Assembly: GCA_964611805.1 (NCBI GenBank)
Contig: CAZTBG010000035.1
Coordinates: forward strand, 1-22,480
Origin: W589 sp964611805
Lineage (GTDB): Bacteria > Chloroflexota > Dehalococcoidia > Dehalococcoidales > Fen-1064
Direction: 5' to 3'
Length of the DNA stretch: 22,480 nucleotides
Shown: positions 14,614-22,480 of the stretch, piece by piece
How the letters are laid out: each line of letters starts with the position of its first letter
Position numbering within the stretch: the stretch's first letter is position 1
Translations under genes and position numbers: made by a program
Notes under the pieces: generated by a model
Databases searched by the model: none
Told to the model about the DNA's origin: nothing
The model's input: only the letters and a program-made list of their open reading frames with translations

Positions 14614-14694
14614 TTGATGGTCTCCATTATCCGTTTCCTTAATAGCCTGCGTTTTACTGTATATCATAACTATATGTATCGCAGTTTTACCTAG

Positions 14695-17600
14695 CTAAGA
14701 AGTCAGCCTCTTATAGAGCAATGCAAGACGTTGGGGCAGAGACTCGATGTTGTTGACTACTTCATAGTCCATATCGTGGCATATCCGGTGGAGGTAATCA
14801 TGTCCAGCCGTATCAACTGTAAGGCAGAAAGGTATAATATTCTTGCGTTTAGCCTCAATGAAGGCCATCTTGGTATCCTGCAGGGCATATTCTATGTCAC
14901 TTTCATCCTGGCCGTAGGCCTCGTCCTGAGGATATCCGTCACTAACCAATATCAGTATTTTGGCCTTTGTTTCGCAGCCCTCCAGTTTTGAGATGGCATG
15001 TCTAACAACTGGCCCCATTCGGGTACCATGACGTGGCGAAATACCGCCTATCCTCCGCTTAGCAATGCCAGAATATTCTTTGTCGATCTCTTTAATGACC
15101 AATATATCCACGTTCTCCCGGCTGTGACTGGAGAAGCCGTAGACGCCATAGCAATCCCCGACAGCCTCCAGGGCGTCCAACATCAACACCGTGCTTTCCT
15201 TCAGGACATCAATTGTGCGTCGCGGTTCTGCCTGCAACACCTCTGTACCCGGGACTGTTAATCGAGGAGAATCTTCTATGAGGTCCAGATACCAGTCAGG
15301 GTATCCATCATTAGTGTCTTTGATTACACTACTGGTAGAGGCGCTCATATCTAAAAGCAGGATTGCTGCCACATCTCTTCTTGTCCTCCTCTGCTTCCTA
15401 TATATCCTTTCGTCTGGAGTCTGACCTACCTTCCTGTCCACGACGGCTTTGACCACAGCGTCATAATCTAATTCCTCGCCATCATGCTGTCTGTTAGCCT
15501 TCCTGAAAAGCTCCGGCATTATCATCTCGAATTGCTTCCTGAGCTGAGTTACTAGCCGAGGGTAACGAGCCAAGGTTGCTTCATAAAAATCAGTGCTATC
15601 TTCAGCTAATACCCTCTCCCTAACGCGACACCAATTCGGTCGATAACGACAGGTGTGATAATCCCATTCATCATAGAAGAATGATTGCACCTCCTTGTCT
15701 AAATAGTCTTCGCCTGATAATTGCTCAGTCTCAGGTACAGACGTGTTTTCCCCCTCTCTAGCGAGAGGTGTTTCCTGAGCTTGGGTTACAGTTGTAAGCT
15801 CGGTTAAGTAAAGGCCTGACGAGAGATTCTGGCCTTGCAGGACCTCACTAAGCTGTGCTCCGTTACCATGAGCTAACGCAGGAGATGGCGCCCCCTGTTT
15901 GGGATTGTCGCCTGGCCTTGGTAATAAGTAAAACATCTCAGGATGGAAGTGACAACGGAATTCTATCTGCGTCGATTCCTGGCATGGAACTTCTATGTTT
16001 GACTCAACTACTATGGCATTTCCTCTATCCTGTTGAGTACGTGACGCATCAACGTCATCAGATTCAGCGCCATCTGGACCAGTCATGCTCCGTTCGCCAT
16101 CAGCGACATGTTTATTCGGGATGGCACTGGCAATCCTATAGAGTCGAAGTGCTGCCTCCGCAGAGTCCTCGACAGTGGCCTGAGGTGATTGTATACGTTT
16201 CATGATTTTCGATGCCGATTCAATCAGGTCACGGGGACGGACGGAGGTGATTGGAAATCTATCACCTAAACTCAACCGTGCAAGAATCTCAAGGAAGGCT
16301 TCCCTGGAAGTGAGATAGGTGAAAGCAGGACGTCTCGACAGAGCATCCTGCTGAATACGCTGATATGTCGTTCGAATACCCGCATACCTCTGTTTGACCA
16401 GATAATCAATTCTGACATCCTCCACTAGGGTAAATATTCTTGCAGCAAGTCTTCTGTCATCAAAGAGGTTTAAGAACTTTTCCACTTCGGTCAAACCACC
16501 TGTTACCGTTGGCGGCCACCACTGCCGCCAGTTAGAGAATAGTGTCGCTCCCTTTGTGAAGCAGAAATCGAAAGTCCCGAATTCGATATGACCGGCCTGG
16601 TGGGTAACGGCCACCTTGTACCAGGCAAAATTCTCCTCTTCAGAGTGGTATCTATCCATTAACATCGGTAGAAAGATAGCGTATTCATCAAGGATTGACA
16701 CACTCGGATATATGTCTCCTGGGCTCCACGCCATCAGGTCTTCACTCGGAGTAATCTCTACCTTGGAACCTGCTAGAGCTTGACCATACATGAGCAATAG
16801 CTCCCTCACCTGGTTGAGTTCTACTCTGACTGAAAACTGCTCCAGACCCCTTTCGTTTAAAGACTCAAGACGGAAATGTTTTATACCCTCTTTTTCGTCC
16901 TTTTTCAGAAGGCGGACTCCTTCTCGAAACCATCGTTCCAGCCCAGAGATACCAATTTCCGCCAGCACGTCAGGACAACTCCTGAGAAATTCAATACCGG
17001 CGGCAGCCGACATTGTCAGGACGGTATCGCTCCAACTCAATAGACGAGAATGTAGATTGCTATCGATTCTTCTAAAAGTGCTGGAACAATCGAAAAGAAG
17101 GGAGAGGGCATGTCGGGCACTACGCCGGGCGACCTTCTCGATTAGAGAGAGAAACCTTCGCTGTTGCCCTCCAGTAATATTAGCTAGAGCCTCGGCACCT
17201 TTCATGAAATAAGTGGCAGATTCTCCCGGATGTAACCGGACGAGGGTTAAGGCTACAGTTAAGAAAGGCCCACGCTCTTCCTCTCCTATCTTCGCGAAGA
17301 CCTGATGAGCTGAGTTGAGACATTCAATAGCCAGGTCGTATGAGGTCTTGGCCAGACTATTGAGAAACAGAGAGAATCGTTCTATCTTCACCAGATTTAG
17401 GTCCTGTAACAGTTCAGGGAAAGCCATAAAGAAATTACAAGCCAAAGCTACTGATTCTGGTGTATTTTTGTAAAGACCCGGGCCCATTTCTAGCCAGACC
17501 TCCACCATTCCTTGAGGAAGCATGGCCAAGACCCCAGGGCTGGCTCGAAAGTAAGCAGTAGCAAGGCTGGGACTATCGCGGCAAAGGGCCTTTCCTCTAC

Positions 17601-17880
17601 GAACCCAGTCGAGAAAATATGGGAATGGGAGAATACCTAGTACCTCAGGTGTAACCTGGAAATACTCTCTGGCTGTCTTAAACGAGTCAGGAGGGGAATT
17701 CTGGGCTAAAGCCAGTCCTTCTTTTGCCCAGATTCTAAGTTTTTCAGGTGGTAGAGGGTGATTCAATCGTGCAGTGGCAATATCGAATTGACGTAGCAGT
17801 TCTTCTGATGATAGTCTTATTGTCTTTTCTACGGGAGTAAAATCCCGGGTCATTTTACTATTATTAGTAAACTTCGGCAT
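14695..17880 (-). CDS. Giant NorD-like protein: helical repeats plus C-terminal VWA domain
   Basis: About 1,061 residues from ATG 17880; a TTG at 17910 would add ten, and neither has a strong SD. The first 350 residues contain roughly eight 35-40-residue helical repeats with the pattern WxxxGxxLxxxSPxxAxxYFxxSPxVL. The middle has VTHQAGHIEFGTFDF (about 425-439) and LVEDVRIDYLVKQRYAGIR, both typical of NorD-like proteins. A low-complexity acidic/polar linker follows. The C-terminus is a von Willebrand A domain with an intact MIDAS: DMSAS (844-848), GT near 953, and LVSDG (Asp near 981). NorD-type proteins work with MoxR AAA+ ATPases to insert metals or remodel enzymes; no MoxR gene is adjacent here. 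Cytoplasmic, no signal peptide. Client unknown. Confidence 0.85.
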   Translation of the reverse strand: MPKFTNNSKMTRDFTPVEKTIRLSSEELLRQFDIATARLNHPLPPEKLRIWAKEGLALAQNSPPDSFKTAREYFQVTPEVLGILPFPYFLDWVRRGKALCRDSPSLATAYFRASPGVLAMLPQGMVEVWLEMGPGLYKNTPESVALACNFFMAFPELLQDLNLVKIERFSLFLNSLAKTSYDLAIECLNSAHQVFAKIGEEERGPFLTVALTLVRLHPGESATYFMKGAEALANITGGQQRRFLSLIEKVARRSARHALSLLFDCSSTFRRIDSNLHSRLLSWSDTVLTMSAAAGIEFLRSCPDVLAEIGISGLERWFREGVRLLKKDEKEGIKHFRLESLNERGLEQFSVRVELNQVRELLLMYGQALAGSKVEITPSEDLMAWSPGDIYPSVSILDEYAIFLPMLMDRYHSEEENFAWYKVAVTHQAGHIEFGTFDFCFTKGATLFSNWRQWWPPTVTGGLTEVEKFLNLFDDRRLAARIFTLVEDVRIDYLVKQRYAGIRTTYQRIQQDALSRRPAFTYLTSREAFLEILARLSLGDRFPITSVRPRDLIESASKIMKRIQSPQATVEDSAEAALRLYRIASAIPNKHVADGERSMTGPDGAESDDVDASRTQQDRGNAIVVESNIEVPCQESTQIEFRCHFHPEMFYLLPRPGDNPKQGAPSPALAHGNGAQLSEVLQGQNLSSGLYLTELTTVTQAQETPLAREGENTSVPETEQLSGEDYLDKEVQSFFYDEWDYHTCRYRPNWCRVRERVLAEDSTDFYEATLARYPRLVTQLRKQFEMIMPELFRKANRQHDGEELDYDAVVKAVVDRKVGQTPDERIYRKQRRTRRDVAAILLLDMSASTSSVIKDTNDGYPDWYLDLIEDSPRLTVPGTEVLQAEPRRTIDVLKESTVLMLDALEAVGDCYGVYGFSSHSRENVDILVIKEIDKEYSGIAKRRIGGISPRHGTRMGPVVRHAISKLEGCETKAKILILVSDGYPQDEAYGQDESDIEYALQDTKMAFIEAKRKNIIPFCLTVDTAGHDYLHRICHDMDYEVVNNIESLPQRLALLYKRLTS

Positions 17881-18071
17881 CACAGAACCTGCGGTATCAG
17901 GAAGCGGCAATAGTTTCGATATTACTAAGATGTTCGTGCAAAAAGAGGTATAGTTTTCCCTTAGAGCATTGTAACACTCGCTAGGTGAGACTTACCAGTA
18001 GTATCGGAGGTGGATTGCCCTTGAGTCAGTCTCTCCCTGTAACAATGAGGGGATTTCTGAGTAAGGTCAGC

Positions 18072-18101
18072 TTGTTTCTGGTAATTAACTAATGCTAGAA
18101 T
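18072..18101 (+). promoter_or_regulatory. Possible promoter for the carboxylesterase gene
   Basis: TTGTTT (18072-18077), an 18-base spacer and TAGAAT (18096-18101) stand 58 bases before the start codon. The -10 is one base from consensus. Confidence 0.4.
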
Positions 18102-18159
18102 GCTGGACAGTTATAGAAATAATAAACGTTGCCATACCATAACAGGGAGGGAGATAGTT

Positions 18160-19710
18160 ATGAGCACATCCATGGAGACGATTGTCAAGACCGAGTCGGG
18201 GAAGGTTGAGGGCTACCAGCAGCGTGGCCTGTGCGTTTTTAAGGGAATCCCATACGCTGCCCCGCCGGTAGGGGAGAGACGTTGGCTGCCACCCGGGACG
18301 GTTGAGCCGTGGGGCGGCGTACGTCAGGCAAAGTCTTCGGCTGCTATTTGTCCGCAGAATATTGCCGAAGGTGGCATCCTCAATTTGAACCAACGCCCCG
18401 AAGCGGAACCCCAGAGCGAGGACTGCCTCTATCTCAATGTATGGACCCCGGCTCTGGATGATGCCCATCGCCCCGTAATGTTCTGGATTCACGGGGGTGG
18501 CTTTACCGGTGGCTCGGGCTCATCGGTGATGTACAAAGGAAGCCGGCTGGCAGCTCGAGGTGATGTTGTCGTTGTGACAACCAACTACCGGCTGGGCGCA
18601 CTCGGCTTTCTGAACCTGAACGAACTCACGGCAGGGAAAATCCCGGCGACGGGCAATGAAGGCCTGATGGACCAGGTTGCCGCCCTGAGGTGGGTTCACA
18701 ATAATATAGGCGCTTTTGGTGGTGACCCTGATAATGTGACCATCTTTGGTGAATCGGCCGGCGGCATGAGTGTGGGTTGCCTGCTGGCTGTACCGCAGGC
18801 GAAGGGGTTTTTCCGCAGGGCGATTCTACAGAGCGGCGCGGCCAATACTTCCCGACCACTCGATAAGGCAGCACAGGTCGCCGGGCAATTTCTTGACATA
18901 CTGGATGTAAAGGCAGGCGATGTCGACACTCTGCGTTCACTTCCTGTGGAACGGTTACTGGCTGCCCAGCAGGAGCTGACGCCGAGGCTGCAAAGAGCAG
19001 GTATGACCGGGGGGCTGGCGTTGCAGCCGGTCATTGATGGTGTTACACTCCCAGCACTCCCGCTTGATGCCGTCCGCGACGGTGCGGCTAGAGAAATACC
19101 TATAATTGTGGGTTCTAATCTCAATGAGTGGAAGATGTTTATCGTAAGAGACCAGGAATTACAGAATATAGATGAGGCTGAACTCTTGCGACGTGTCCAG
19201 GGAATCCTGCCTGGACAGAATACCGAAATCATGGTTCAGACCTACCGGGAGGCATTATCCAAGCGCGGTGCACCGACCACGCCGGCTGAGATATTTACGG
19301 CAATCCGGACAGACCAGTCCTTCCGGATACCGGCGGTTCGTCTTGCTGAAGCCCAGTACGGTCAGGGACAGTCTGCCTATAACTATGTGTTCACCTGGCC
19401 GTCTCCGATGCTCGATGGTGCCCTGGGGGCACATCACGCTTTGGAACTAGGTTTCCTGTTCGGTAACTATGGGGAAGGGTGGGGTGGCTCCGGTTCCGCT
19501 GCCGATGCCCTTTCAAGGAATATTCAGGATGCCTGGCTGGCGTTTGCTCGCAATGGCGACCCTAGCTGCGAGAGCGTTGGCAGATGGCCACCTTACGATG
19601 AGCGTAGAGTAACCATGATAATCAGGGAAGAGTGCCATGTCGAGGAGGCGCCTTACGAAGATGAGCGCCGTGTCTGGGAATCGATTCCAGACGGTTTATT
19701 AGGGATATAA
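18160..19710 (+). CDS. Type-B carboxylesterase (para-nitrobenzyl-esterase-like)
   Basis: A 516-residue alpha/beta hydrolase of the carboxylesterase type-B/cholinesterase family, hydrolysing carboxylic esters. It begins with VKTESGKVEGYQQRGLCVFK and GIPYAAPPVGERRWLPP, diagnostic of the family. The oxyanion hole is HGGGF (111-115). The catalytic triad is Ser199 in GESAGG, Glu323 in SNLNEW, and His426 in GAHHALELGFLFG. EDCLYLNVWTP (88-98) is also conserved. The frame extends upstream to 18100, but ATG 18160 has GGGAGGGAG before it and gives the expected N-terminus. No signal peptide, so probably cytoplasmic. Natural substrate unknown. Divergent from the VWA gene. Confidence 0.95.
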   Translation: MSTSMETIVKTESGKVEGYQQRGLCVFKGIPYAAPPVGERRWLPPGTVEPWGGVRQAKSSAAICPQNIAEGGILNLNQRPEAEPQSEDCLYLNVWTPALDDAHRPVMFWIHGGGFTGGSGSSVMYKGSRLAARGDVVVVTTNYRLGALGFLNLNELTAGKIPATGNEGLMDQVAALRWVHNNIGAFGGDPDNVTIFGESAGGMSVGCLLAVPQAKGFFRRAILQSGAANTSRPLDKAAQVAGQFLDILDVKAGDVDTLRSLPVERLLAAQQELTPRLQRAGMTGGLALQPVIDGVTLPALPLDAVRDGAAREIPIIVGSNLNEWKMFIVRDQELQNIDEAELLRRVQGILPGQNTEIMVQTYREALSKRGAPTTPAEIFTAIRTDQSFRIPAVRLAEAQYGQGQSAYNYVFTWPSPMLDGALGAHHALELGFLFGNYGEGWGGSGSAADALSRNIQDAWLAFARNGDPSCESVGRWPPYDERRVTMIIREECHVEEAPYEDERRVWESIPDGLLGI

Positions 19711-19893
19711 GACTGGTTGCGGAAGCTGGTCATTATTCATGATACTCTGTTAACGTCTGATATTCGAGGATGGTGGTACAATTACCTGATTGAGCCGAAT
19801 TTACTAATTAAATCAAAGAAGTATTTGTACTCTTATTTTCATAAGGAAGAGGATATTTCTCTCCCTGAAGCAAAACTAGGCTTTCTAAAAGGG

Positions 19894-20598
19894 CTATCCT
19901 ACCGTGGGTTCCCACACTACCTCTTCTCTGTGAAAAGCCTCACCCAGTTCATAATCTTGTCCTTCGGCTGAGTTCTTAGCCCACTGTCTCATCCATTCTG
20001 CTGCTCGTGGCCCATCTCCTACTTGACTCTTATGACAACGTAGTGCGGCAATCTTGATGTCAATGGTATCAATGATGTCAAGATAATAATTAGGGTCTTG
20101 TGTACCGCATATTAACACCTCTTTTACCCTATGAGGCAGCAGCCCTTGTTCAAGGAAGTCAGGATACGCATGAGTGGTGCCGGCATACGGAAAGACGGCA
20201 TCCAGAGTGACTCGCAAAGCGATTCGGTGGTCCCTATGGTCACGGTATTTACCATAGGAGTCAACGGCCACCACAATATCAGGCCTGTACATCCTTATTA
20301 AGCGTACCAGCTCTTTCCTAAACTCTGGTGTATCCTCCAGACTCTGGTCGGGATGTCGTAAGAAAATAACCTCTCTCACCCCGAGTATTTCCGCAGCTGC
20401 TAGTTGTTCCTGCTCTCGAATTCTGGCTAGCTCTTGTGGCTGTATATTAGGGTCACTAGTCCCCTTATCGCCGTTGGTGCACACTACATAAATAACATCT
20501 TTCCCTTCACGTGTCCAGCGAGCTACAGTACCACCCATGCGAGATTCAACATCGTCTGGATGCGGCATAACGACCAATACTTGAGCTTGCTCAACCAT
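19894..20598 (-). CDS. PIG-L/LmbE-family zinc deacetylase
   Basis: A 234-residue zinc-dependent N-deacetylase of the GlcNAc-PI de-N-acetylase superfamily. Relatives remove acetyl groups from GlcNAc-malate (BshB), GlcNAc-inositol (MshB) or other amino sugars. The metal and catalytic motif HPDD (13-16) sits in VVMPHPDDVESRMGGT, and the second ligand region is YRDHRDHRIA (118-127). TNGDKGTSD follows the third strand as in the family. Length is normal and there is no signal peptide. No thiol-synthesis genes (BshA, BshC) are near, so the substrate stays open. There is no obvious SD before the ATG; the start fits the family N-terminus well. It stands alone, convergent with the carboxylesterase gene, 183 bases apart. 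Confidence 0.92.
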   Translation of the reverse strand: MVEQAQVLVVMPHPDDVESRMGGTVARWTREGKDVIYVVCTNGDKGTSDPNIQPQELARIREQEQLAAAEILGVREVIFLRHPDQSLEDTPEFRKELVRLIRMYRPDIVVAVDSYGKYRDHRDHRIALRVTLDAVFPYAGTTHAYPDFLEQGLLPHRVKEVLICGTQDPNYYLDIIDTIDIKIAALRCHKSQVGDGPRAAEWMRQWAKNSAEGQDYELGEAFHREEVVWEPTVG

Positions 20599-21018
20599 TA
20601 CAGGTAGTAATTCTATAGCATTGCCCGAGCCAATACAATCATAAGTCGATGATACTGCAAGAGATAGGTTATATTTGCCTCAAGGGACTATTTTGTTCGG
20701 CAACAACCCATGTTAAAGCCCGATGCAGCATTGACCTGTCCCCAAAAGGAGCACAGTTATAATGCTGGTCTGGAAGGACAATAAAAAGCCATATTGGTTT
20801 GTCGTCACTCCGCTCTGATTCGAGTGTATATCTGAATTATACGCTATGGATTGCTCCTCCAGCTTTGCTCCTGCACTAAACCTCAAGATGTGTGTTGCCA
20901 ACCTCATTGTACTTCACAGAGGAGAGAATAAATCGCGTTGACCTTTATCAGTTTACTGGCTAGAATGTTAGAACATCGAGGCATGTTGTGGGAATCTGCT
21001 ATTTGAGAGGAGGTTGCT
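20599..21018. other. Intergenic region with promoter-like box and an 18-codon mini-ORF
   Basis: This 420-base gap between divergent genes holds no convincing long gene; frames on the minus strand look random. A perfect TATAAT occurs at 20758-20763, with TTGACC at 20731-20736, but the 21-base spacer is too long for a standard promoter. A short frame (20762-20818, MLVWKDNKKPYWFVVTPL) follows AAAAGGAG and could be a leader peptide or chance. AGGAGGT at 21009-21015 is the SD of the oxidoreductase gene. Confidence 0.35.
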
Positions 21019-22480
21019 GTGAGTCCAGAAGATAAAAGCCAGACAAATGACGAACGGATTGTTCTGTGTACCTCCGCATTTGACTGCGGTGGGCGTTGTC
21101 CGCTCCGGGTACACGTCAAGGATGGCGTGATAACTCGAATTGAAGGTGATGATTTCGCTGATGAAGACAAGCAACTACGGGCTTGTTGGCGAGGTCGTGC
21201 CTACCGACACTGGATATACCACCCGGACCGTCTTCTCTACCCGATGAAGCGTACTGGTGAGAGAGGGATCGGTCAGTTCGAGCGAGTTACATGGGACGAG
21301 GCCATGGATACTATCGTCAGCGAACTGAAGCGGGTTAAAGAGACCTACGGCAACGGGGCAATCTTCCTGGGGGGTGGTGGACACCTGGGTGCTCTGCATA
21401 CCCGCGGTGCCCTGAACAAGGCGCTCGCTATGTTCGGTGGCTACACCAGTAGCTACGGTAATATCTCCTCCGAGGGCGCTGTCTGGGCAGTGCAATCGAC
21501 ATATGGCGATGTTATGGTTGGTCATAGCCGGGAGGATATGCTTAATTCCAGGCTAATAATCATGTGGGGCTGGGACCCGGTACGAATGATATCCGGTACG
21601 GATGCCATCGGTAATCTCATCAAGGCTAAAGAAGCCGGTATTCCGATTATATCAATTGGTCCCAGGTACGAGGACTCTGCCGCCACTCTGGCCGCTGAGT
21701 GGATTCCAATCATCCCCGGCACCGATGCCGCCATGATGGTCGCTGTGGCAAACGTCATTATCAAGGAAAACCTCCAGGACCAGGTATTCCTCGACAAGTA
21801 CACCGTGGGTTTTGATAAATTTAAAGAATATGTCACTGGTATCGAAGACGGTGTTGAGAAGACTCCGGCTTGGGCAGAAGCAATCTGCGGGGTACCAGCG
21901 CAGACCATCGCTGATTTGGCACGCCGGTACGCCACCACCAAACCAGCCTGCCTGATGGACTGCCAGGGGCCTGCTCGGGCTGCCTTCGGTGAGCAGTACA
22001 ACCGTTGTGCAATTGCCCTGACAGCAATGACCGGCAACATCGGCAAGCCCGGTGGTAGTGCCTGCGGTGGCCTGATGGGGATACCCTACGGACACATGTT
22101 CCGCTCCTCAGGAATCCCCGGCATGAGAAATCCTGCCGAGGCAGGTGGTCCATCAATTCGTGGCACGTTGGACCTGAACCTCCGCCTGGTACGTAGAATC
22201 CACACCAATCGGATATGGGACGGTATTCTCAAGGGAAAAGCCGGTGGATACCCGGCAGACATCAAGTTGGCCTGGTTCGCCGGCGGCAATATACTAAATC
22301 AACGCGGTAATATTAACAAGGGAGTCCGGGCACTGAAAAGCCTGGAGTTCATCGTAGCCCAGGACCTTTTCCTGACACCCACCGCCAGGTATGCCGATAT
22401 CGTGCTGCCGGTTAAGAGCTTCGCTGAGAAGAGTGACCTCACGCGGCCGTGGCCTTCCGGCCCGTACCTCTGCTTCTCTA
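21019..22480 (+). CDS. Molybdopterin oxidoreductase catalytic subunit, DMSO-reductase family (partial)
   Basis: The frame starts with GTG at 21019, four bases after AGGAGGT, and stays open to the right edge (487 codons; the C-terminus is missing). The N-terminus carries a [4Fe-4S] motif C17-x5-C23-x3-C27 (CTSAFDCGGRC) with a fourth Cys at 56, followed by VHVKDGVITRIEG, as in DMSO-reductase-type Mo-bisPGD enzymes. TWDEAMDTI (91-99), the stretch GGYTSSYGNISSEGAV that may hold the serine metal ligand, and WGWDPVRM fit the same family, as do AEWIPIIPGTDAAMMVAVAN and ADIVLPV further on. There is no twin-arginine signal at the N-terminus, so a cytoplasmic location is suggested. Electron-transfer partners would lie beyond the window. 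Substrate cannot be assigned. Confidence 0.93.
   Translation, partial: MSPEDKSQTNDERIVLCTSAFDCGGRCPLRVHVKDGVITRIEGDDFADEDKQLRACWRGRAYRHWIYHPDRLLYPMKRTGERGIGQFERVTWDEAMDTIVSELKRVKETYGNGAIFLGGGGHLGALHTRGALNKALAMFGGYTSSYGNISSEGAVWAVQSTYGDVMVGHSREDMLNSRLIIMWGWDPVRMISGTDAIGNLIKAKEAGIPIISIGPRYEDSAATLAAEWIPIIPGTDAAMMVAVANVIIKENLQDQVFLDKYTVGFDKFKEYVTGIEDGVEKTPAWAEAICGVPAQTIADLARRYATTKPACLMDCQGPARAAFGEQYNRCAIALTAMTGNIGKPGGSACGGLMGIPYGHMFRSSGIPGMRNPAEAGGPSIRGTLDLNLRLVRRIHTNRIWDGILKGKAGGYPADIKLAWFAGGNILNQRGNINKGVRALKSLEFIVAQDLFLTPTARYADIVLPVKSFAEKSDLTRPWPSGPYLCFS

Noticed and set aside
19717..19971. Plus-strand frame of 84 aa after the carboxylesterase gene
   Set aside because: TTG start without SD, overlaps the end of the deacetylase gene on the other strand, no recognisable features.
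20762..20818. 18-codon frame with an upstream AAAAGGAG
   Set aside because: Too short and isolated to call a gene; the TATAAT overlaps its start codon. Kept only as a note in the intergenic entry.
1..22480. CRISPR array or toxin-antitoxin pair
   Set aside because: No regularly spaced identical repeats of CRISPR size, and the coupled small genes at 3537-3931 do not resemble a known toxin-antitoxin family.

Overview
The window looks like a chromosomal stretch from an uncultured anaerobic bacterium, most likely a Chloroflexota/Dehalococcoidia-type lineage. This is inferred from gene content: a 7TM sensor-kinase N-terminus, a DUF1616 membrane protein, a tungsten aldehyde:ferredoxin oxidoreductase (AOR), a molybdopterin oxidoreductase, a very long NorD-like VWA protein, and a GTCATTGCGAGG-type palindromic interspersed repeat. 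No marker gene in the window fixes the taxonomy.

Layout. Bases 1-634 (-) hold the N-terminus of a membrane sensor cut by the window edge. Then come a possibly structured intergenic segment, a beta-CASP RNA nuclease (+), and a convergent LOG-family nucleotide hydrolase (-). Bases 3.2-3.9 kb carry a miniature inverted repeat and a two-gene operon of small proteins (one a zinc ribbon) behind three 11-bp-spaced direct repeats. A cysteine-cluster protein (-) and the AOR (+) diverge from a short shared promoter region. A PfkB kinase and a DUF1616 membrane protein form a minus-strand operon. At 8.5-8.8 kb an unlisted 42-codon gene has its own promoter-like repeats, Shine-Dalgarno sequence (SD) and terminator. 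An alpha-glucan phosphorylase (-) and a winged-helix-like protein (-) follow.

The 11.8-13.4 kb block is a division cluster on the minus strand: a 70-aa small protein, a 54-codon truncated FtsA, then full-length FtsZ. Beyond it are a DUF5343 protein (+), a 3' fragment of a tRNA-Arg(TCT) gene, a roughly 1,060-aa helical-repeat/VWA protein (-), a type-B carboxylesterase (+), a PIG-L/LmbE deacetylase (-), and the start of a DMSO-reductase-family catalytic subunit (+) that runs off the right edge.

Most genes are single or paired housekeeping and accessory units rather than one pathway. The redox enzymes (AOR and the Mo-bisPGD oxidoreductase) suggest anaerobic metabolism. The most unusual items are the mini-FtsA fused in operon to FtsZ, the 42-codon gene, the shared 11-bp-period repeats in front of two small-protein transcription units, and the tRNA-Arg remnant that may mark an old integration site.
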